Positions 1-5,261 of a DNA stretch of 5,936 nucleotides are shown piece by piece (within the stretch, counting starts at the first letter, position 1; each line of letters opens with the position of its first letter). The notes under the pieces are model-generated. The model saw only the letters and a list, made by a program, of their open reading frames with translations, had not been told where the DNA came from and did no database searches. The DNA comes from Methylovirgula sp. (GTDB lineage Bacteria; Pseudomonadota; Alphaproteobacteria; Rhizobiales; Beijerinckiaceae), in assembly GCA_030040215.1 (NCBI GenBank), contig JASHUD010000096.1:1-5936 (forward strand), given 5' to 3'. The translations under genes and the position numbers were made by a program.

Positions 1-381
1 GCGACGTGGCACCGGTTCGGCTATCCGGACGGGCTCTTTTCGGCCGAGGAACTGGCACACGGCGTCCATGCCGGCGATGTCGAGACATCGCTGATGCTGA
101 GCTTCCGTCCCGACCTCGTGCGCCGCGATGCGCTCGACGATTTCGCTTCGCAAGGCAAGGCCATCGAATCCGACTTCACTTGGTTGCGGATCGGCCGCCC
201 GACCGGCTTTGGCTGGATGGCCCAAGATCTTTCCACCTCGGGCGCATTGGGCAATGCGGCCGCGGCGAGCGCTGAAAAGGGCGAGGCCTCGGCCGACTAC
301 GGCGCGACCGCCTTCATCGAACTGTTGCAGGACGTCGAGGCGTTCGACTTGGCGCGCCTGCGCGAGCCGCCGGGAGAATAA
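1..381 (+). CDS. Creatininase family protein (3' part, N-terminus outside window)
   Basis: The frame is open from the first base to a TAA at 379-381, giving the last 126 residues of a protein whose start lies to the left. Members of this family are metal-dependent cyclic-amide hydrolases; the archetype converts creatinine to creatine. The visible part carries the family block ending GVHAGDVETSLML (residues about 21-33 of the fragment). Here the D-x-E-T-S stretch matches the segment that supplies metal ligands in creatininases. After it come RPDLV and, near residues 65-80, GRPTGFGWMAQDLS. A late G-A-L-G-N-A-A block and an amphipathic C-terminal helix are also typical of the family. The real substrate cannot be told from this fragment; many family members are not creatininases (for example peptide-maturation enzymes). 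The gene ends 8 bases before the end of the convergent opgD gene. Family assignment is strong, function is open. Confidence 0.86.
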   Translation, partial: ATWHRFGYPDGLFSAEELAHGVHAGDVETSLMLSFRPDLVRRDALDDFASQGKAIESDFTWLRIGRPTGFGWMAQDLSTSGALGNAAAASAEKGEASADYGATAFIELLQDVEAFDLARLREPPGE

Positions 382-389
382 CGGAGCGG

Positions 390-1985
390 CTAAGCGCGCC
401 AAGGATAGGTCCAGGTCTCCGTCAGCGCCCGCGTGCCGGTGCGCAGAAAGGCTCGCAGGTCGGTCGATTGGCCGGGATCGAGTTGCAGGTCGATCGTGGC
501 GCGAAACCCATTGATATGCGGGTTGGGAACGATCCAAGAGCGCAGGATCTTGCCCTGGCTGGTGCTCGGGACGACCTCCACCAACCGCGGATCTTGGGCG
601 TAGAAGGCGAGATCGCCGCCGGCGAAATCGACGATGAACCGATGCGAGCCGGGTTCGATCGGCTCCGCCGAGCCCAGCGCCTTGGCCGCCGTCTGATAGG
701 TGCCGACGACCCGGCCGTTGGGCGAGAGCCGTTCGAAGGAAAGGCTCGAGGTGATCCGATAGGCGTAGTTGCGGCCGGCTTCCGGCACGTTCTTGGGAAC
801 GAAGGAAGCGACGATATTGTCGCTGGCCTCGTCCGAGGTCGGAAGCTCGATGAGCTCGATCTCGCCGTCGCCCCAGCTGCCGTGCGGCTCGATGAAATAG
901 CTCGGCCGCAGTTCGTAGGCGAGATCGAGATCCTGATAATGGTCGAAATTGCGGTCGCGCTGCAGAAGCCCGAAGCCGTGCACTTCATGGTCGAGGAAGG
1001 TCGAGACCGCCGGGCTCGGCGGGTTGCGCAGCGGCCGCCAGATCCATTCGCCGGTCGCCGAATTGATGAGCAGGCCGTCGGAATCGTGCAGCTCACGGCG
1101 GAAATCATCGTTATAGCGATGGTCGTTCTCGCCGATGAAGAACATCGAGGAAAGCGGCGCGAGGCCGAACTTCACCGTGCTGTCGCGCGGAAAAAGAGTC
1201 ATCGTAACCTCGACCGCCGAATCGGCTCCCGGATAGAGATCGAAGCGATAGGCGCCGGTTGCCGCCGCCCCGTCGAGAAGCGCGTAGATCGTCGCATGGG
1301 CGACGTTGGGCTGCGGCGTGTCGATCCAGAATTCGCGAAAGAACGGAAATTCCTCTCCCGGCCCTCCGGCGTTGACGGCGAGCCCGCGTGCCGAGAGCCC
1401 ATAGCGTTGGCCGCGACTGAGAAAGCGGAAATAGCTCGCTCCCAGAAAGGCGATTACCTCGTCAAAGACGGCCGGGTTGTTGAGCGGGAAATGCAGCCGG
1501 AATCCGGCGAAGCCGAGATTAATCGGGAGGGTCGCATCGAGCTTGGTATGGCCGTAATCGAAGAGGTCGGGGGTATACGGGATCGGCGTCGGGATGCCGC
1601 CGCGGATCGTATTGACCGTCACCGGGCGCAGGAAGAGATGGCCGAGGTGAAAGAGCTCAAGGTGGAACAGACTGCCGGGGAAATTCAGGAATGCCTTCTC
1701 AGGGCGAAAGCGGATATCGCGCCAAGTGTCGAAATCGAAATTCTTCAAAGGGCCCGGCAAAACCGGCGGTGCATTGTCGAACGGCGTGGCGGCAAGCGCC
1801 CGGGCGCGGCGCACGACGTCGGCATAGCCGAATTGCGGCGGCGCGGTCGGGGCGACCTGCGCCGACGACCGATCAATCGTCAACGCCAGCGCAGCGGATG
1901 CGCACGCGCTTCGAGCGAGAAGCGGATGGGCGAGAACCGAATGGGCAAAAAGCGCGGCGAGCTTGCGGCGGGTAAGTTCGGCCAT
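390..1985 (-). CDS. opgD: Periplasmic glucan biosynthesis protein, OpgD/OpgG (MdoG) family
   Basis: The product is a secreted beta-glucan-acting protein of the osmoregulated periplasmic glucan pathway. E. coli OpgD is now classed as a beta-1,2-glucanase of family GH186. I start it at the ATG at 1985 (531 aa); a TTG four codons upstream (1997) is also open but has no ribosome binding site. The N-terminus has T-R-R-K-L at residues 5-9, then an Ala/Leu-rich stretch and a likely cleavage after S-S-A-Q (about residue 43). This fits a Tat signal, which favours OpgD over the Sec-exported OpgG. The mature part begins with the family's FGY.DV.RRA..LA block and continues through YF..LSRGQ.YGLSARGLA (about 185-203), HDSDGLL...GEWIWRPL (about 300-319) and SWGDGEIELIELPTSDEASDNIVA (about 370-393). 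Acidic residues in the last two blocks are the likely catalytic ones; E. coli OpgD uses two Asp residues in this part of the protein (from memory). Length fits the family (about 510-550 aa). No opgH or opgC lies in the window, so it may be monocistronic. Symbol opgD rather than opgG rests on the Tat-like signal only. Confidence 0.93.
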   Translation of the reverse strand: MAELTRRKLAALFAHSVLAHPLLARSACASAALALTIDRSSAQVAPTAPPQFGYADVVRRARALAATPFDNAPPVLPGPLKNFDFDTWRDIRFRPEKAFLNFPGSLFHLELFHLGHLFLRPVTVNTIRGGIPTPIPYTPDLFDYGHTKLDATLPINLGFAGFRLHFPLNNPAVFDEVIAFLGASYFRFLSRGQRYGLSARGLAVNAGGPGEEFPFFREFWIDTPQPNVAHATIYALLDGAAATGAYRFDLYPGADSAVEVTMTLFPRDSTVKFGLAPLSSMFFIGENDHRYNDDFRRELHDSDGLLINSATGEWIWRPLRNPPSPAVSTFLDHEVHGFGLLQRDRNFDHYQDLDLAYELRPSYFIEPHGSWGDGEIELIELPTSDEASDNIVASFVPKNVPEAGRNYAYRITSSLSFERLSPNGRVVGTYQTAAKALGSAEPIEPGSHRFIVDFAGGDLAFYAQDPRLVEVVPSTSQGKILRSWIVPNPHINGFRATIDLQLDPGQSTDLRAFLRTGTRALTETWTYPWRA

Positions 1986-2176
1986 GATCCGTGACAACGT
2001 ACGCAGGATGCGGATGCGCAGGATTGCAAGAGAGCCACTCGCCTGACAACCCCGCTACGAGCGGTAATAGGCTTTGCCGGGGCCGGCAAGCCCGGCAATG
2101 TCGTCATTTCGGAGTCGGAATTGCGACACCGTCGGCGGCCGCGTCCGGCAACGTCGCGATCGCTTGAAAAAAAAAC
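1986..2176. other. Intergenic region upstream of opgD, no gene seen
   Basis: This is the opgD side of the divergent gap. It holds a short repeated motif next to the opgD start (GCAGGAT at about 2004-2010 and again at about 2020-2026), two small inverted repeats (CCGCT/AGCGG at 2052-2064 and the stronger one at 2074-2098) and an A9 run at 2167-2175. No promoter for opgD stands out. On the minus strand TTGTCA (around 2042-2047) is followed 17 bases later by only CAATCC, which is a poor -10. Short open frames crossing here lack ribosome binding sites and recognisable sequence. Confidence 0.5.
2074..2098. repeat. Perfect 8-bp inverted repeat (hairpin) between opgD and the decarboxylase
   Basis: TTGCCGGG at 2074-2081 is the exact inverse complement of CCCGGCAA at 2091-2098, with a 9-base spacer that itself contains GCCGGC. 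It lies about 90 bases upstream of the opgD start. On neither strand is it followed by a T run, so it is not a classical terminator. It may be a stem in the opgD 5' untranslated region, a protein-binding palindrome, or a copy of a dispersed GC-rich repeat. Confidence 0.45.
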
Positions 2177-2204
2177 TTGTAATGTGCGCAGATCTTCTTA
2201 TTTT
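2177..2204 (+). promoter_or_regulatory. Candidate sigma-70-type promoter for the decarboxylase leader
   Basis: TTGTAA at 2177-2182 and TATTTT at 2199-2204 are separated by 16 bases, each matching four of six consensus positions. They sit in the only AT-rich part of this gap, directly after an A9 run (2167-2175) that could act as an UP-like or bent element. Transcription would begin near 2211 and give a leader of roughly 460 bases before the decarboxylase start codon. This is pattern matching only, and alphaproteobacterial promoters are often degenerate. Confidence 0.35.
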
Positions 2205-2539
2205 CCGGTCTGCCCACTTTCGCACGTGCCTGTGGTCGTGTGTCGATGGGCGGGGATCCGGACAAGAGGCCGGTTAACCGCTCGTAAAGATCGATAGCCG
2301 GAGGCAAACCGGCAAACCCCGCCAAACGGGGGACGCGACTTAAAGCAACGACGGACCGGGCTTTTTCGTCTCTGCCAGTTTCCAAACCTGGCTTACCGAA
2401 GAGGCTTGTCTCTCTTGCCGGGCGTGCGGAACGGGAATTCATCCCATTCCAAGCGAAGGCGATGATGGTTCGAACGGCAGCCTGTGCCGCGCGACTCATA
2501 GCCTGACGGCGCAGCATCTGACGACAGCGTCGCCCAAAA

Positions 2540-2599
2540 GGCGGGTTGTGCGTCACCGGTGGCGGTAGATTCGAAGCGACGGCGTCTCCACAACCCGTC
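2540..2599 (+). repeat. Long 11-bp stem with internal hairpin inside the decarboxylase leader
   Basis: GGCGGGTTGTG (2540-2550) pairs with CACAACCCGTC (2589-2599) over eleven consecutive positions with a single G-U. The enclosed 38 bases contain ACCG-GTGG-CGGT (2555-2566), a 4-bp stem with a four-base loop, and a possible CGTC/GACG pair (2551-2554 with 2578-2581). This is the longest helix in the window apart from the hairpin after the decarboxylase. It competes with a smaller CGCC/GGCG hairpin (2531-2543), so the two may be alternative states. Confidence 0.5.
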
Positions 2600-2637
2600 G
2601 CCTCCGTCCTCGCCACCACCCGAAGCTTGGTTCGCGT

Positions 2638-2673
2638 GCGCGGCCCCGGCCGCGCCTTCGAAGGGATGCCGCG
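2638..2673 (+). promoter_or_regulatory. Ribosome binding site of the decarboxylase within alternative hairpins
   Basis: The Shine-Dalgarno sequence AAGGGA (2661-2666) lies 7 bases before the ATG at 2674 and fixes the start. Immediately upstream GCGCGGC (2638-2644) can pair with GCCGCGC (2649-2655), leaving the site free. The same CGCGGC (2639-2644) can instead pair with GCCGCG (2668-2673), directly before the ATG, which would put the site in a closed loop. The site is also the right half of the palindrome CCTTCGAAGG (2655-2664). This is what a translational switch would look like, but switching itself is inference. Confidence 0.5.
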
Positions 2674-3804
2674 ATGACCGATCGTATCCTCGAATTCCTG
2701 CGCAGCCGACGCGAGGAAGGCCCATGCCTCGTCCTCGACCTCGAAGTCGTGCGCGACAACTACCTGGCCTTCGCCAAAGCGCTGCCCGACACCCGGGTCT
2801 ACTACGCGGTCAAGGCCAATCCGGACCCGCAGATTCTCGAACTCCTGGTGCAGCTCGGCTCGTCCTTCGACACCGCTTCGCTCGCCGAGATCGAGCGGGT
2901 GCTTGCCGCCGGCGCCGGGCCGGAGCGCATCAGCTATGGCAATACGATCAAGAAGGAGCGTGACATCGCCCGGGCTTACGAGCTTGGCGTGCGGCTATTC
3001 GCGGTCGATTGCGAAGCCGAGGTCGAAAAGATCTCCCGCGCCGCGCCCGGCTCGCGCGTCTTCTGCCGCATCCTCTGCGACAACAACGGCGCCGAATGGC
3101 CGCTGTCGCGCAAATTCGGCTGCGCGCCGGCGATGGCGGCGCGGGTGCTGGAACGCGCCCATAGCCTAGGTCTCGTGGCTTACGGGCTTTCCTTCCACGT
3201 CGGCTCCCAACAGCCCAATCCGAAGAGCTGGGATCACGCGCTCAAAGCATCGGCGGCGATCTTCCGCGATCTGGCGGAGCGCGGCATCGGCCTTCAAATG
3301 GTCAACGTCGGCGGCGGCTTTCCGGCCAAATACCTGAAGGACGTGCCGACGGTGAAGACCTATGGGCAGGCGATCTTCCGGGCGCTGCGCAAACATTTCG
3401 GCAACTGCATCCCCGAGACGATCATCGAACCGGGCCGCGGCCTCGTCGGCAATGCCGGCGTGATCGAAGCCGAGGTCGTGCTGATCTCGCGGAAGTCGGA
3501 CGGTGACGAGCTGCGTTGGGTCTATCTCGACATCGGCAAGTTCAACGGTTTGGCCGAGACTATGGACGAGATGATCCGCTATCCGATCCGCACGCCCTTC
3601 GACTCCGATCCGACCGAGCCGTGCGTGATTGCCGGACCTTCGTGCGACTCGGTCGATGTGCTCTACGAAAAGCAGCCGTATCCGCTGCCGGTCAGCCTGG
3701 AGATCGGCTCGAAAGTGCTGATCGAGGGGACCGGGGCCTATACGGCGACCTATTCGTCGGTCGGCTTCAACGGTTTCGCGCCGCTGAAATCCTACGTGAT
3801 TTGA
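2674..3804 (+). CDS. Ornithine (possibly ornithine/lysine) decarboxylase, fold type III PLP enzyme
   Basis: The 376-residue protein is a cytosolic PLP-dependent decarboxylase that turns ornithine into putrescine, the first step of polyamine synthesis; some alphaproteobacterial members also accept lysine. It is complete and of normal length for bacterial eukaryote-like ODCs. The N-terminal alanine-racemase-type barrel has YYAVKANPDP with the PLP lysine at Lys47, the S-F-D-T-A-S block (64-69), the SFHVGSQ block with His175, the phosphate-binding NVGGGFPA (211-218) and EPGR (252-255). The C-terminal beta domain has GPSCDSVD (321-328), whose Cys324 and Asp325 come from the partner subunit in the dimer active site, and GAYTATYSSVGFNGF (354-368) with Tyr356. 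The start is the ATG preceded by AAGGGA. No arginine or diaminopimelate decarboxylase extensions are present. A long structured leader precedes it, which points to feedback control by a polyamine-related signal. Literature names include speC, odc and speF, so I give no symbol. Ornithine versus lysine preference cannot be settled from the sequence. Confidence 0.95.
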   Translation: MTDRILEFLRSRREEGPCLVLDLEVVRDNYLAFAKALPDTRVYYAVKANPDPQILELLVQLGSSFDTASLAEIERVLAAGAGPERISYGNTIKKERDIARAYELGVRLFAVDCEAEVEKISRAAPGSRVFCRILCDNNGAEWPLSRKFGCAPAMAARVLERAHSLGLVAYGLSFHVGSQQPNPKSWDHALKASAAIFRDLAERGIGLQMVNVGGGFPAKYLKDVPTVKTYGQAIFRALRKHFGNCIPETIIEPGRGLVGNAGVIEAEVVLISRKSDGDELRWVYLDIGKFNGLAETMDEMIRYPIRTPFDSDPTEPCVIAGPSCDSVDVLYEKQPYPLPVSLEIGSKVLIEGTGAYTATYSSVGFNGFAPLKSYVI

Positions 3805-3830
3805 ATCCGGCGGCTATCCCTACGGAATTT

Positions 3831-3868
3831 GGGGGAGGCGCGCTGATCTTGCATCTCGCGCCTCCCTC
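3831..3868 (+). terminator. Strong hairpin after the decarboxylase, possible terminator without a T run
   Basis: GGGAGGCGCG (3833-3842) pairs perfectly with CGCGCCTCCC (3857-3866) across a 14-base loop, and two more pairs (one G-U) extend the base. It begins 26 bases after the decarboxylase stop codon in the gap between convergent genes, where a terminator is expected. The bases after it (CGAACAAACG) are not T-rich, so it may need Rho, or act mainly as a 3' stabilising stem. On the minus strand it is likewise not followed by a T run. Confidence 0.45.
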
Positions 3869-3987
3869 GAACAAACGCAAGGCTAACCGTTACCCAATCG
3901 ACGTCCCGGCAATGTATCTTTCAGGAGTTCATTGAAGGACTGGGCGAGGAGCGCCCTGCGGGCTTCCCAAAACTAGCCGATCGCGTC
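3869..3987. other. Convergent intergenic tail, no gene seen
   Basis: Only weak elements are visible. CTTTCA/TGAAGG can pair around 3918-3937 with a G-U pair. A GGGCG/CGCCC hairpin (3942-3956) overlaps a GCCC/GGGC hairpin (3953-3963), close to the end of the minus-strand GNAT gene. These could help end transcription of that gene, but no T run supports a classical terminator. Confidence 0.4.
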
Positions 3988-5229
3988 CTAGCGCGCGGAT
4001 CGCCTCGCCAACGAGTCTTTCAGCCGGCGCAGGCGCTGCACAATACCTTTGAGCAGGCCGCGCAGATTACGGCGGACAAGTTCGTAAGCCACGGCCGCTG
4101 AAAATCTCTTGTGATTGGCGCCGGCCGCGACGAAGACATCGGCAAGCGTCATGCGCTGCCGCCACAGGTGATCGATCATCGGATGATCAGCCGTGGCGCA
4201 GGAATCAATGAGCGCCAAGCCTCTGTCGGCGAGCAGCGCATGGCTCAATTCCAAGGTCAGGAGAACACCGGGCGAGAAGGCAGCGAAGGCTTCGTCGTAA
4301 GCGATCTTCCAAAAGAAGCCCCGATCGCCGCTCTGCAGCACGATCGCCATGGCAACCGGCCTGCCGCCGCAATCGAGGCTCGCGATCCGGCATTTCCGCT
4401 CCGCCCCTAATGCGGCGATGACGCCATTGGCGAAATTCGCTCGTGCCGGCGATTTCAAGAGGGCGGTGCCGCGCCGGCCCTTCCAGCCCTTCGCTTCGAG
4501 CGCCAGAAAACGTTCGCCCTCAACGCCGAGTTCTTCGGGCTCGCTCGACAATCGGAAGCTCACGGCGCCTTCGGCCTCAAGCCGCCGGCGCGCGCCGTTG
4601 ACATTCTTGCGGCGTTTGGATCGAAACGATCCTTCGAGATCCTGATTGCGATCCACGCCGCCCGAGAGCATGGCGCGCCGATGCACGGCGAATTGGCGCA
4701 CGGGGCGTCCTTCGGCGGCGGCCAACGCCATCACAAGGCGGGCAGTGGCGCCGTCTTGCGGAAGCGACGGAAACATCAGCCCGGCCGATTTTGGCTGCCG
4801 CTGCCGTAAAAAGGCGAAGATCGCCGCGAGGGCTTCCTCGGCGCGATGGCGGTCGAGCAGCGGCGTGCCCAGAGGCGCTTGCGCATGCGTCCAGATCCGC
4901 GCCTGAGCAAAGGGCACGAAAGGCCGTGGCGGCTCAAGCGGGCAAAGGCCCAGCAGCTTGCGGCGCGCAGGGCCTTCCCAGACGAGAATGAAATGCGGCG
5001 GATGGCCCTTGGCGAGGTGATTGGCCGCGGGAAGCGCGAAGCCAGGCTCGAGAAAACAATTGGGTTCGAGACAATTGGCGGCGAGTTGACGCCATTCGCC
5101 AATATGGGCCGCCGCGGCTTCGGGACCCACGATATCCAGGCTGAGCTTTTCCATGCGCGGGATCGCCGCTCCTTCGACCGGAGCGGCGCCGATCTCAATC
5201 TCGTCCAGTCGCGCGATCAAGCTAACCAA
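3988..5229 (-). CDS. GNAT-family protein, CelD/BioF2-like acetyltransferase (downstream tandem copy)
   Basis: This is a CelD/BioF2-like GNAT protein (Acetyltransf_6 type), a family often linked to cellulose, exopolysaccharide or envelope modification; acceptor unknown. Numbered from the longest start (GTG at 5298, 436 aa), the N-terminal half has a W-R-x-L-A...N-x-F-x-E-P-x-F block (69-88). The C-terminal half has FRSKRRKNVNGARRRLEAEG (225-244), FLALEAKGWKGRRGTAL (264-280), GGRPVAMAIVL (311-321) and KIAYDEAFAAFSPGVLLTLEL (331-351), followed by IDSC and a basic C-terminal helix. I place the start at a TTG at 5229 (413 aa) because AAGGGG stands 7 bases before it and it avoids overlap with the upstream gene. 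An ATG at 5154 (388 aa) just before the conserved region and the GTG at 5298 remain possible. No membrane segment or signal peptide is seen. The upstream gene is a clear paralogue, so the two are probably co-transcribed. Confidence 0.85.
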   Translation of the reverse strand: MVSLIARLDEIEIGAAPVEGAAIPRMEKLSLDIVGPEAAAAHIGEWRQLAANCLEPNCFLEPGFALPAANHLAKGHPPHFILVWEGPARRKLLGLCPLEPPRPFVPFAQARIWTHAQAPLGTPLLDRHRAEEALAAIFAFLRQRQPKSAGLMFPSLPQDGATARLVMALAAAEGRPVRQFAVHRRAMLSGGVDRNQDLEGSFRSKRRKNVNGARRRLEAEGAVSFRLSSEPEELGVEGERFLALEAKGWKGRRGTALLKSPARANFANGVIAALGAERKCRIASLDCGGRPVAMAIVLQSGDRGFFWKIAYDEAFAAFSPGVLLTLELSHALLADRGLALIDSCATADHPMIDHLWRQRMTLADVFVAAGANHKRFSAAVAYELVRRNLRGLLKGIVQRLRRLKDSLARRSAR

Positions 5230-5261
5230 TTGCCTGCCCCTTGTCGCCGCCTCCGGCCAGT

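Larger units (their letters stand above)
2290..2673 (+). promoter_or_regulatory. Structured 5' leader of the ornithine decarboxylase mRNA, candidate speF-type regulatory RNA
   Basis: This stretch has no credible gene but many inverted repeats that would fold on the plus strand. They are GCCGG/CCGGC (2297-2313), CCCCG/CGGGG (2317-2331), GCCAG/CTGGC (2374-2392) and GGAA-C-GGGA paired with TCCC-A-TTCC (2428-2450). Further along are CGGCA/TGCCG (2475-2489), an 11-bp stem (2540-2550 with 2589-2599, one G-U pair) enclosing ACCG/CGGT (2555-2566), and GCGCGGC/GCCGCGC (2638-2655). The last one stands just before the ribosome binding site. A conserved RNA called speF has been described upstream of ornithine decarboxylase genes in alphaproteobacteria, and the position, length and downstream gene here agree. 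I cannot match its consensus from memory, so the family name is inference. That the region is a structured leader is better supported than which RNA family it is. The exact 5' and 3' limits are approximate. Confidence 0.55.

Noticed and set aside
468..1994. A 508-codon open frame on the plus strand opposite opgD
   Set aside because: It lies wholly antisense to a confidently identified gene. Its product has no recognisable domain and the Arg/Glu-rich composition typical of the mirror frame of a high-GC gene.
2167..2175. A9 homopolymer as a phase-variation tract
   Set aside because: It lies outside any gene. It could alter promoter activity, but nothing else in the sequence points to phase variation.
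2303..2346. Calling the leader core a c-di-GMP-I (GEMM-I) riboswitch
   Set aside because: The conserved GACGCAAAGC run is interrupted and the second helix with its receptor is not visible. The resemblance is kept only as a finding.
2104..2619. A 171-codon minus-strand open frame across the decarboxylase leader
   Set aside because: No ribosome binding site, no recognisable sequence, low-quality composition, and it covers the inverted repeats of the leader. Best explained as chance openness in GC-rich DNA.
3516..3935. A plus-strand open frame overlapping the 3' end of the decarboxylase
   Set aside because: Shadow frame of the decarboxylase that runs out into the intergenic hairpin; composition is Arg-rich and unrelated to any family I recognise.
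3932..3976. A 14-codon micro-frame (MKDWARSALRASQN) with AGGAG just upstream
   Set aside because: The TTG start, short spacing and position in a convergent gap overlapping a hairpin make it unsupported without conservation.
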